This document shows positions 16,959 to 24,964 of a stretch of DNA of 64,000 bases, piece after piece. Made by a program: the position numbers and the translations under genes. Origin of the DNA: Flavobacterium sp. A45 (GTDB lineage Bacteria; Bacteroidota; Bacteroidia; Flavobacteriales; Flavobacteriaceae); NCBI RefSeq assembly GCF_002001005.1, contig NZ_MUNX01000104.1, positions 23,777-87,776 on the forward strand. The letters run 5' to 3'. The notes beneath the pieces were generated by a model that saw only the letters and a program-made list of their open reading frames with translations, was not told where the DNA came from and did no database searches. Numbering within the stretch: the stretch's first letter is position 1; every line of letters starts with the position of its first letter.

Positions 16959-17411
16959 ATGAGCAATATTAGAATCACCAAACAATTTAATTTTGAAACC
17001 GGTCATGCATTATACGGTTATGATGGGAAATGTAAAAATGTGCATGGTCATAGTTATAAGTTGTCGGTTACCGTTATTGGGAAACCAATTACGGATCGGA
17101 ACAATGTGAAGTTTGGTATGGTCATTGATTTTTCGGATCTAAAAAAAATTGTGAAGGAAGAGATTGTCGATCAATTCGATCATGCAACTGTTTTTAATGA
17201 AACAACTCCTCATATTGAATTGGCAAAGGAGCTAAAATCTCGTGATCATCACGTAATATTGGTTGATTATCAGCCTACAAGTGAAAATATGGTAGTCGAT
17301 TTTTCTCAAAGAATCATCCGCAGATTACCTCAAAATATTCAACTTTTTTCTTTGAAATTGCAGGAAACAGAGTCTTCATTTGCTGAATGGTTTGCAAGCG
17401 ACAATCAATAA
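16959..17411 (+). CDS. queD: 6-carboxy-5,6,7,8-tetrahydropterin synthase (QueD / PTPS family)
   Basis: This 150-residue protein converts 7,8-dihydroneopterin triphosphate to 6-carboxytetrahydropterin in queuosine (7-deazaguanine) synthesis. Zinc ligands H16 (FETGHALYG), H29 and H31 (NVHGHSYKL) and the catalytic Cys25 (DGKCKNVHGH) are visible, as is the C-terminal LQETESSFAEW. Presence of the Cys in that spacing favours QueD over plain 6-pyruvoyl-tetrahydropterin synthase, but the family is hard to split by eye. lpxH follows after 14 nt. Confidence 0.88.
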   Translation: MSNIRITKQFNFETGHALYGYDGKCKNVHGHSYKLSVTVIGKPITDRNNVKFGMVIDFSDLKKIVKEEIVDQFDHATVFNETTPHIELAKELKSRDHHVILVDYQPTSENMVVDFSQRIIRRLPQNIQLFSLKLQETESSFAEWFASDNQ

Positions 17412-17425
17412 TTTATACGTAGTTC

Positions 17426-18181
17426 ATGCAATTATCCAACAATAAAAAAATCTATTTCGCCTCCGATCAACATTTTGGCGCACCAACTCCAGAGTTGAGT
17501 TTTCCAAGAGAGCATAAGTTTGTCGCTTGGCTAAACGAGGTAAAAGACGATGCCGAAGCGATTTTTCTTTTAGGTGATTTATTTGATTTTTGGTTCGAAT
17601 ATAAAACGGTTGTTCCAAAAGGGTTTGTTCGTATTTTAGGTAAGTTGGCCGAAATTCGCGACAGCGGAATACCTATTTATTTTTTTGTGGGAAACCATGA
17701 TTTATGGATGGCCGATTATTTTGAAACCGAGTTGAACATTCCTGTTTATCACGATAACAAAGAATTTACTTTTGGAGACAAAACCTTTTTGATTGGACAT
17801 GGCGATGGAAAAGGCCCTGGTGATTTAGGCTATAAACGCATGAAAAAAGTGTTTACCAATCCATTTTCCAAGTGGCTTTTTAGATGGCTTCATCCCGATC
17901 TTGGAGTGAAATTGGCTCAATATCTTTCTGTTAAAAACAAACTTATCTCAGGTTCCGAAGACGTTAAGTTTTTAGGTGAGGAAAACGAATGGCTTATTCT
18001 TTATGCCAAACGAAAATTGGAAACCAAACATTATAATTATTTTGTTTTTGGTCACCGTCATTTGCCCATGATAAAATCAGTCGGCGAAAATTCAGAATAT
18101 GTAAATCTTGGCGATTGGATCACTTATTTTACCTACGGAGTTTTTGACGGAGAAAAATTCGAGGTTAAAAAGTTTGAATAA
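17426..18181 (+). CDS. lpxH: UDP-2,3-diacylglucosamine diphosphatase (LpxH-type)
   Basis: This 251-residue calcineurin-like phosphoesterase hydrolyses UDP-2,3-diacylglucosamine to lipid X in lipid A synthesis at the inner membrane. Metal motifs appear in order: SDQHFG (DxH), GDLFDFWFEYK (GD), VGNHDLWM (GNHD), IGHGDGKGPGD and FGHRHLP. The FDFWFEY segment after the GD motif is characteristic of LpxH over other phosphoesterases. It is the second gene of a short operon with queD. Confidence 0.9.
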   Translation: MQLSNNKKIYFASDQHFGAPTPELSFPREHKFVAWLNEVKDDAEAIFLLGDLFDFWFEYKTVVPKGFVRILGKLAEIRDSGIPIYFFVGNHDLWMADYFETELNIPVYHDNKEFTFGDKTFLIGHGDGKGPGDLGYKRMKKVFTNPFSKWLFRWLHPDLGVKLAQYLSVKNKLISGSEDVKFLGEENEWLILYAKRKLETKHYNYFVFGHRHLPMIKSVGENSEYVNLGDWITYFTYGVFDGEKFEVKKFE

Positions 18182-18231
18182 ATTCTACAAGTAATTCAAC
18201 TCACTTTCGGCATTTTATAAATAAAATTAAG

Positions 18232-18915
18232 ATGGCAACTGGTAATCATAAATTAGACAATCCTGTTTGGTATTCAGTGTCCGAAACTCATAAAGATTTC
18301 GTAATTGATTTTGGAACTATAAAATTTTATCATCCCGATTATTGCCCTTTCGGAGGTTTTGTTGCTTTTGATAACATGGAGAAGTCTATTTCTGAATACT
18401 CTAAATTAGCCAGTAATTTTTTTATTATAGGGCAGAAACCAAATGTGCCACACAGCCTAAAATTGAACAATGAATTAATCTGTTTGCAAATGATTATTCA
18501 TGACAGAATTGAGGGAAATATCGATGATGAGATTGTGAAATTAGAGGAGGAACACTTAGACGATTTATTGGGATTGGTCAAAATTGTATATCCCGATTAT
18601 TTTAAAAAGAAGACTGCTGAATTGGGAAATTATTATGGCATTTATAAAAACAATCAACTCGTTGCTGTAACTGGCGAACGAATGCAAATGGATGAATACA
18701 CCGAAGTAAGTGCTGTAATTACACATCCAGAACATACTGGGAAAGGATACGCAAAGCAATTAGTTACTCATACTGCAAATGCTATTTTTGCAAAAAACAA
18801 AACCCCATTTTTACATGTTGCCGAATCCAATGTTGGAGCAACCAAGCTATATGAAAAATTAGGCTTTGTAACCAGAACCAAAATAAGTGTTTGGAATATT
18901 GTAAAAACTGAGTAA
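18232..18915 (+). CDS. GNAT-family N-acetyltransferase
   Basis: In this 227-residue protein the C-terminal half is a GNAT fold: LVAVTGERM, the acetyl-CoA-binding VITHPEHTGKGYAKQL (motif A) and NVGATKLYEKLGF (motif B). The N-terminal 100 residues (YHPDYCPFGGF, SKLASNFFIIGQKP) are less conserved and may set substrate preference. The substrate is unknown. It lies 50 nt after lpxH, so weak operon linkage is possible. Confidence 0.85.
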   Translation: MATGNHKLDNPVWYSVSETHKDFVIDFGTIKFYHPDYCPFGGFVAFDNMEKSISEYSKLASNFFIIGQKPNVPHSLKLNNELICLQMIIHDRIEGNIDDEIVKLEEEHLDDLLGLVKIVYPDYFKKKTAELGNYYGIYKNNQLVAVTGERMQMDEYTEVSAVITHPEHTGKGYAKQLVTHTANAIFAKNKTPFLHVAESNVGATKLYEKLGFVTRTKISVWNIVKTE

Positions 18916-18948
18916 GATATTTTTTAAAAAATGTTGTCTCAATAACTT

Positions 18949-20217
18949 TTACGACTGATTTTCATGATCTTCCAAATCTTTTCGCAAATCTAATTTTCTA
19001 AATTCAGGAGATACCAAGCCTGTGAAAACCACAATAATTAGTGTCATACTTCCGCCAAATACAACAGCAGTAACGGTTCCCATCAGTTTTGCGGTTAGTC
19101 CGCTTTCAAAAGCACCCAACTCGTTTGAAGAACCTACAAATATTGAATTTACGGAGGCTACACGACCGCGCATGTGATCGGGAGTTTTAAGCTGTAAAAT
19201 GGTTTGTCTGATAACCATAGAAATTCCATCAACAACTCCACTAAAAAATAAAGCTAAAAGCGAAATCCAAAAACTTGTAGAAAGACCAAATATAATGATA
19301 CATACACCAAATAGGAAGATGGCGGTCAATAATTTCATTCCAGCATTTTTATTCACAGGAACGTAGGCTGTAAAAAACATAGTCAAAATAGCACCAACTG
19401 CTGGTGCTGCTCTTAGAAATCCAAATCCCTGAGGTCCTACTTTTAAAATATCCAAGGCAAAAATTGGGAGTAGGGCTACTGCTCCCCCAAACAAAACTGC
19501 AGCCATATCTAGCGTTAGGGCACTTAAAATCGTTTTGTTGTTAAAAACAAATTTAACTCCTTCCTTTAAACTCTCCATAACAGGTTCGCCAATTTTTGGA
19601 TTCAAAATAGGTTTTTCTCCAATTTGGGTTAACAGTAGTAAAGCAAAAACAGAGCACGCTAGAACCAAACACATTGACCAATGAACTCCAATTAAATGAA
19701 TAGAAAAACCTGCCACGGCTGGCCCCACAACCGAGCCTACTTGCCAAACGGAACTACTCCAAGTCGCCGCGTTTGAATAGGCTTTTTTAGGAACAATTAA
19801 TGCCAAAAGCGAGAAAACAGTTGGCCCTAAAAAAGAACGAACAATTCCTCCGAAGAAGACTAGACCATAGATAGTATATAGAATAGTTGTCGTTGACAAA
19901 CCTGAATTTATTTCTGGCCAAGTAATTAAAAACAATCCTAGACTAATTACTGAAAAGCCTAAAATACATTTTGATAGAAGCCCTTTCTTTTCATTTTGAT
20001 CGACAAAATGTCCTGCGAATAATGACACTGCTATGGCCGGAATGATTTCCATTAAACCAATTATACCAAGTGAAAGTGCACTTTTTGTAATTCTATAAAC
20101 TTCCCATTCGATTACGATAAATTGCATGGACCAGGCAAAAACCATGGCAAAACGAATCAATAAAAAGGTGTTGAATTCTTTAAATCTCAGGGCTGCGTAT
20201 GGATCGTTTTTTTTCAT
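18949..20217 (-). CDS. Major facilitator superfamily exporter (EntS-like, MFS_3)
   Basis: This 422-residue protein has about 12 hydrophobic segments. The GHFVDQNEKKGLLSKC loop after TM2 and the TPDHMRGRVASVNSIFVGSSNELGAFESGLTAKLMG segment are characteristic of the EntS/MFS_3 group of drug or siderophore exporters. It is the last gene of a minus-strand run, 12 nt after recJ, and may be co-transcribed with it. The substrate cannot be told from sequence. Confidence 0.87.
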   Translation of the reverse strand: MKKNDPYAALRFKEFNTFLLIRFAMVFAWSMQFIVIEWEVYRITKSALSLGIIGLMEIIPAIAVSLFAGHFVDQNEKKGLLSKCILGFSVISLGLFLITWPEINSGLSTTTILYTIYGLVFFGGIVRSFLGPTVFSLLALIVPKKAYSNAATWSSSVWQVGSVVGPAVAGFSIHLIGVHWSMCLVLACSVFALLLLTQIGEKPILNPKIGEPVMESLKEGVKFVFNNKTILSALTLDMAAVLFGGAVALLPIFALDILKVGPQGFGFLRAAPAVGAILTMFFTAYVPVNKNAGMKLLTAIFLFGVCIIIFGLSTSFWISLLALFFSGVVDGISMVIRQTILQLKTPDHMRGRVASVNSIFVGSSNELGAFESGLTAKLMGTVTAVVFGGSMTLIIVVFTGLVSPEFRKLDLRKDLEDHENQS

Positions 20218-20229
20218 CTTAATCTTGAA

Positions 20230-21918
20230 TTATTTAATGTCTTTTAATCGTAATTGAATGCTTACTTTGTCATTCCACTCATTTTCATCGATGCAATATA
20301 CAGCATCAAATTCTTTTTGATTGCAGGTTAAGTCCTTTTTATTTCCTAGTCCAAAGCCAATAGCGGTAAGACCTTCAGTATTGTTTTGTTTTACAAATAA
20401 CTTTAAGTGTTCATCTTCAGAACCTAGTGTTTTGGCATAACCAGTGTCTTTTATTTTTTTTGTTAAAAAAACAGGAGTCATATTTAATGGTCCAAAAGGC
20501 TCAAATTGTTTCAGGATCCGAATTAATTTTGGAGAAATGTCTTCAAAATTGATTTCGGCATCTATGGATATTTCAGGAGTTAATTGATCGGGATGAATGG
20601 TCTCCTGAACTATTTTTTCAAATGCATTTTTGAAGTTTTGATAGTTTTCTGCTGCCAAAGTCATTCCCGCCGCATACATATGTCCTCCAAATTGTTCCAA
20701 ATGTTCGGAACAGGCTTCGAGCGCATTGTATACGTCAAATCCTTTTACTGATCGTGCAGAAGCGGCATATTTATCACCACTTTTTGTAAAAACCAATGTG
20801 GGACGATAATAGGTTTCGATTAATCGGGAAGCCACAATTCCGATGACTCCTTTGTGCCAATCCTCTTGAAAAACCACCGAAGTGAAGTTTTTCTCTTCTT
20901 TGTTTTGGGCGATTTGCTGGAGTGCTTCTTTGGTAATCTGTTTGTCTAGATCTTTTCGGTCAGAATTGTATTGCTCAATTTCGGAGGCAAATTGCTGTGC
21001 TTGTTCAAAATCAAATTCAGTTAATAATTCGACTGCATGATTACCGTGTTTGATTCGGCCTGCAGCATTGATTCTCGGTGCAATTATAAATACAACATCA
21101 GTAATGTCGAGTGTTTTCTTTTTTATTTGATGTATCAATGCTTTAATTCCTGGTCTTGGTTCCGCATTGATTACCTGCAATCCGAAATAAGCCAATACAC
21201 GGTTTTCACCTGTCATGGGTACAATATCGGCTGCAATTGCTGTGGCAACCAAGTCAAGATACAATACCAAATCTTCAATGGTTTGGTCTCTATTGGCACC
21301 TAAGGCCTGAATGAGTTTGAAGCCTACACCACAACCACACAATTCATCATAAGGATAATCACAATCTTCACGTTTTGGATCCAAAACTGCAACGGCTTCA
21401 GGTAAAGTTGCCCCTGGTCTATGATGATCGCAAATGATGAAATCTATGTTTCGCTCTTTTGCGTAAGCGACATGATCAATAGATTTTATACCGCAATCCA
21501 GAGCTATGATGAGTGAAAATCCGTTGTCATCGGCAAAATCAATTCCTGCGTAGGAGACTCCGTAACCTTCATTATAACGATCCGGAATATAAGTGGCAAT
21601 GTTTGGATAATAGCTTTTTAAATAAGAAGAAACGAGAGATACTGCGGTGGTTCCGTCAACGTCATAATCCCCGAATACAAGTATGTTTTCCTGATTTTCA
21701 ATGGCCTTTTCGATACGTTCGACGGCTTTGTCCATATCTTTCATTAGATAAGGATCGTGTAAGTCGTCTAAACTTGGTCGGAAAAAAAGTTTGGCCTGTT
21801 CAAAAGTTTCAATACCTCTTTGTATTAATAAAGCTGCGACGAATTCTTCTACATTCAAAGCTTGGGCTAGGTGCTTTATTTTTTCTTCAGCAGGTTTTGG
21901 CTTAAGTGTCCAACGCAT
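20230..21918 (-). CDS. recJ: Single-stranded-DNA-specific exonuclease RecJ
   Basis: This 562-residue 5'-3' ssDNA exonuclease acts in recombination and mismatch repair. The DHH core is complete: FGDYDVDGTTAV (motif I), the LDCGIKS segment, ICDHHRPG (motif III), and DHHA1 with GGHMYAAGMTL. Length is normal. It lies within a minus-strand cluster of the 23092 hypothetical, rsmI, hopJ, recJ and an MFS gene. Confidence 0.95.
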   Translation of the reverse strand: MRWTLKPKPAEEKIKHLAQALNVEEFVAALLIQRGIETFEQAKLFFRPSLDDLHDPYLMKDMDKAVERIEKAIENQENILVFGDYDVDGTTAVSLVSSYLKSYYPNIATYIPDRYNEGYGVSYAGIDFADDNGFSLIIALDCGIKSIDHVAYAKERNIDFIICDHHRPGATLPEAVAVLDPKREDCDYPYDELCGCGVGFKLIQALGANRDQTIEDLVLYLDLVATAIAADIVPMTGENRVLAYFGLQVINAEPRPGIKALIHQIKKKTLDITDVVFIIAPRINAAGRIKHGNHAVELLTEFDFEQAQQFASEIEQYNSDRKDLDKQITKEALQQIAQNKEEKNFTSVVFQEDWHKGVIGIVASRLIETYYRPTLVFTKSGDKYAASARSVKGFDVYNALEACSEHLEQFGGHMYAAGMTLAAENYQNFKNAFEKIVQETIHPDQLTPEISIDAEINFEDISPKLIRILKQFEPFGPLNMTPVFLTKKIKDTGYAKTLGSEDEHLKLFVKQNNTEGLTAIGFGLGNKKDLTCNQKEFDAVYCIDENEWNDKVSIQLRLKDIK

Positions 21919-21968
21919 TTTTTATGGCAGTATTAGGGTACTAATTTTTTGTATTTAATGAAATATAA

Positions 21969-22313
21969 TTATTTCAAAAGCAATGCTTCTCCTTCAAATT
22001 GAATTCCGTCCCAACCTGTTTTCATGAAGTTGCGAATGTTTTGGTGATTGGTCCCATTTGGATCACCCAAAGTTTCTTCAAAATAATAGGCTCCAAAACA
22101 AGCTAAAGTTTCGGCAACGGATAATTTTTGCAATAGCGCAAAAGCAAATAATTTGCAAGATCCCGAGTTTTCTCCAGCTGCATTGTGTTGTTCTCCGTTT
22201 TGAAAAGCGGTCGGTGTAAAAGTGTAGTTTTCTTCTATTGTTGCAATCGTTTCTGCGAATGTTATGGCAGTTGGAGTTTGTTTTAGTTTGTCTAAAAAGG
22301 TATTGATGTTCAT
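21969..22313 (-). CDS. HopJ-family protein
   Basis: This 114-residue protein matches the HopJ family: FTPTAFQNGEQHNAAGENSG, SCKLFAFALLQKL and FGAYYFEETLGDPNGTNHQNIRNFM. The family is named after a Pseudomonas type III effector but is widespread in bacteria with no type III system, so it is unlikely to be an effector here. It lies 10 nt downstream of rsmI and 50 nt upstream of recJ. Function unknown. Confidence 0.88.
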   Translation of the reverse strand: MNINTFLDKLKQTPTAITFAETIATIEENYTFTPTAFQNGEQHNAAGENSGSCKLFAFALLQKLSVAETLACFGAYYFEETLGDPNGTNHQNIRNFMKTGWDGIQFEGEALLLK

Positions 22314-22323
22314 ATTCTTGTAT

Positions 22324-23040
22324 TTATTCTTCGTCTTTTTGAAATTTACTTTTCTTGGCTTCTTTTACAATTGTTTTTCCTGCAACTACTACGACAATTT
22401 CACCGCGAGGGGCTGTTTTTTCAAAATGTGTAAGCACTTCATGAGCCGTTCCTCGAACATTTTCTTCGTGTAGTTTTGATAATTCCCTGCAAACACAAAT
22501 GGTGCGATCTTTACCAAAATAAGTAATGAATTCGGCTAAGGTTTTAACTAATTTATGTGGAGAAACATACAGAATCATCGTACGGGTTTCCTCTGCAAGT
22601 TCCAGATATCGGGTTTGTCTTCCTTTTTTCTCTGGAAGGAAACCTTCAAAAACGAATTTGTCATTAGGTAATCCACTATTGACTAAAGCAGGAACAAAAG
22701 CCGTTGCGCCAGGTAAACATTCTACTGCAATTCCGTTTTCGATACAGGCGCGAGTGAGTAAAAAGCCTGGATCCGAAATAGCTGGAGTTCCCGCATCAGA
22801 AATTAATGCGATGTTTTCACCAGCTTTTAATCTTGAAATTACATTCTCGATTGTTTTGTGTTCGTTATGCATGTGATGACTGTGCATGTGCGTGCCAATT
22901 TCAAAATGCTTGAGCAGTTTACCGCTCGTTCTGGTGTCTTCGGCCAGAATTAAATCTACTTCTTTAAGAATCCTAATGGCACGAAAAGTCATGTCTTCGA
23001 GGTTGCCGATAGGTGTTGGGACGATATATAATTTGGACAT
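22324..23040 (-). CDS. rsmI: 16S rRNA (cytidine-1402-2'-O)-methyltransferase
   Basis: This 238-residue tetrapyrrole-methylase-fold enzyme methylates the ribose of C1402 in 16S rRNA using SAM. VPTPIGNLEDMTFRAIRIL, the LAEDTRTSGKLLKHF segment, LISDAGTPAISDPG and the CLPGATAFVPALVNSGL motif are all present. It lacks the C-terminal helical extension of the E. coli protein (about 286 residues), as is common in Bacteroidota. hopJ follows closely. Confidence 0.94.
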   Translation of the reverse strand: MSKLYIVPTPIGNLEDMTFRAIRILKEVDLILAEDTRTSGKLLKHFEIGTHMHSHHMHNEHKTIENVISRLKAGENIALISDAGTPAISDPGFLLTRACIENGIAVECLPGATAFVPALVNSGLPNDKFVFEGFLPEKKGRQTRYLELAEETRTMILYVSPHKLVKTLAEFITYFGKDRTICVCRELSKLHEENVRGTAHEVLTHFEKTAPRGEIVVVVAGKTIVKEAKKSKFQKDEE

Positions 23041-23091
23041 TTTTGTAGCTTAAAGAGAGTATTTAATAAAATATGATTAGTGATTTAATTC

Positions 23092-24048
23092 TTAAAACGA
23101 CAAGAATTTTTTCTCAATGATTTCCATAAACCGGTGTTCATACTCTTCTTTTCCGTCCCAGTTATTGTAATCCGGTTTTACTAATTCGTCTATAAAAGCT
23201 TTGGTTTCCAGAAAAGTGTCAAATGTTATCAATTGGTTGAGAACACGGTTATAATCCTCATTACTTCCGCCAAACAAATGTTTGACAAATGCAATTCGGT
23301 CGTTTAGTCCAATCGCTATTTCTTTGACTAATTTGTCATTCAAAGTAATTGATTTAGGCTCTTCTTTTTCGAAACTGGTTTGAGGAGCATTTAAAACTGG
23401 TTCTTTTTGAAAGTCAAAAGAAGGAGCTGACTGAATGGAATCGGCGTTTTGTTTTTTATCTGAAACTTTTACAAAATCAGGGTCAGTGTATTTTCCACCA
23501 AGAAGATCATCAAAGGAAATCTGTACAACGTCTTTTTTCTTTGGAGTTTCTGGTTTTATTGTTTCTATTGGTTCAATCTCTGTTTCTTCTTGTTTTTCTT
23601 CTGTATCTTCTGAAAGAATCTCTTTAGATTCTTCTTCTACGGCAACAGGCTCCGTAATAATTGGTGCAGAAACTTCTTCGATTGCTGCAATAATTTCTTC
23701 TGGTTCAGCTTTTTCTGTTTCTTCTTCCACTACAACAGGGCTGATAGTTTTATCCTCAATAATTTCGACCAAAGGATTTTCTTCTAATGCAGTTTTGATA
23801 CTTGAAACTGGTTTTTGAAATTCAGGTACAGGAATGTTTTCGAAAAACTCTTTCATTTTTTCAACCACTTCAGCTTGACCAATAGTTGGTTTTGCATCCG
23901 AAAAATGTTCTTCAACAAATCGTAAAACTGCTAATTTTTCATATAATTTTTGTGTTTCTAAAAAAAGCTGATTGATGTCAGATTTATTTTTAAGTTGTAA
24001 AATTCTATGAGCAATGCTGATTAAGTCGGCTTCCAATTTTTTTTTCAT
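23092..24048 (-). CDS. Conserved hypothetical protein with acidic linker
   Basis: This 318-residue protein has an N-terminal helical segment (about 1-70, LISIAHRILQLKNKSDINQLFLETQKLYEKL), a long low-complexity linker rich in Glu, Val, Ile and Pro (about 75-215), and a folded C-terminal part (about 235-318, LNDRIAFVKHLFGGSNEDYNRVLNQL). No membrane segment or signal is seen. The two helical ends around a flexible acidic tether suggest a scaffold or adaptor. Similar proteins occur in other Flavobacteriaceae; I do not know a function. Confidence 0.75.
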   Translation of the reverse strand: MKKKLEADLISIAHRILQLKNKSDINQLFLETQKLYEKLAVLRFVEEHFSDAKPTIGQAEVVEKMKEFFENIPVPEFQKPVSSIKTALEENPLVEIIEDKTISPVVVEEETEKAEPEEIIAAIEEVSAPIITEPVAVEEESKEILSEDTEEKQEETEIEPIETIKPETPKKKDVVQISFDDLLGGKYTDPDFVKVSDKKQNADSIQSAPSFDFQKEPVLNAPQTSFEKEEPKSITLNDKLVKEIAIGLNDRIAFVKHLFGGSNEDYNRVLNQLITFDTFLETKAFIDELVKPDYNNWDGKEEYEHRFMEIIEKKFLSF

Positions 24049-24341
24049 GGCTTCTGAAATTATAATGAATATGGCTTTATATAAAATTATTCTTTGTTTG
24101 TACTAGCTGGCGAGGTATAGATTTCTTTTTTACTATTTATTATTTAAATAAGATCTCTCAAATTTTCGATTTGATAAAAATTATCTACTTTTGAAACCAA
24201 GTAAATGTTTCAAAATAACTTCATCAAATTCGAACACTTTATTTCAAAACGTTTACTAGGTAAAATTAAGTTTACCCATGCGATTTATTACCGTTACAAA
24301 GTAATAAAAACTATTCATTTTTTAAGCTAGAAAAATACAAA

Positions 24342-24962
24342 ATGTTTCTCGAAAACACAGTAAATCATAAAGAGCAGTTTGGTTGGATTGAAGTCATTTG
24401 TGGCTCCATGTTTTCGGGCAAAACCGAAGAACTTATTCGCAGGCTGAAAAGAGCACAATTTGCCAAGCAAAAAGTAGAAATTTTCAAACCTGCTATTGAC
24501 ACTCGATATCATGAGGAAATGGTGGTTTCCCACGACAGCAACGAAATTCGATCAACCCCCGTTCCCGCTGCGGCCAATATAGCGATTTTGGCTCAAGGCT
24601 GTGATGTGGTTGGAATTGATGAAGCTCAGTTTTTTGATGACGAAATCGTAACTGTTTGCAACGATCTTGCCAATCAGGGGATTCGTGTGATTGTTGCTGG
24701 TCTGGATATGGATTTCAAAGGCAATCCTTTTGGACCAATGCCCGCACTTATGGCCACTGCCGAGTACGTGACCAAAGTTCATGCCGTATGTACACGAACA
24801 GGGAATCTAGCCAATTATAGTTTTCGAAAGACGGATAATGATAAACTCGTAATGCTTGGTGAAACCGAGGAATATGAGCCATTGAGTCGCGCTGCCTATT
24901 ATCACGCGATGAGAAAAGATGACAAAAACAGCGAGAGTCATAAACCCAATAATAAAGACTAA
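24342..24962 (+). CDS. tdk: Thymidine kinase (type II)
   Basis: This 206-residue enzyme phosphorylates thymidine with ATP. The P-loop [10 protein letters not shown] (residues 21-30), the [15 protein letters not shown] segment with the catalytic Glu, and the lasso-like C-terminal [13 protein letters not shown] are present. The structural zinc site is reduced: [15 protein letters not shown] keeps one Cys where most bacterial enzymes have CxxC, and no second pair follows. This seems usual for Bacteroidota. The stop codon lies 2 nt before the murF-alr start. Confidence 0.92.
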   Translation: MFLENTVNHKEQFGWIEVICGSMFSGKTEELIRRLKRAQFAKQKVEIFKPAIDTRYHEEMVVSHDSNEIRSTPVPAAANIAILAQGCDVVGIDEAQFFDDEIVTVCNDLANQGIRVIVAGLDMDFKGNPFGPMPALMATAEYVTKVHAVCTRTGNLANYSFRKTDNDKLVMLGETEEYEPLSRAAYYHAMRKDDKNSESHKPNNKD

Positions 24963-24964
24963 GA

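Noticed and set aside
21513..21905. 130-codon plus-strand frame inside recJ
   Set aside because: Antisense to conserved RecJ motifs; Arg/Leu-rich shadow translation.
21969..22313. Type III effector suggested by the HopJ name
   Set aside because: The family is widespread in bacteria without type III secretion and no secretion genes are nearby.
23435..23818. 127-codon Ser-rich plus-strand frame
   Set aside because: It is the antisense of the Glu-rich linker of the gene at 23092-24048; Ser/Thr runs are what antisense of GAA/GAG-rich DNA gives.
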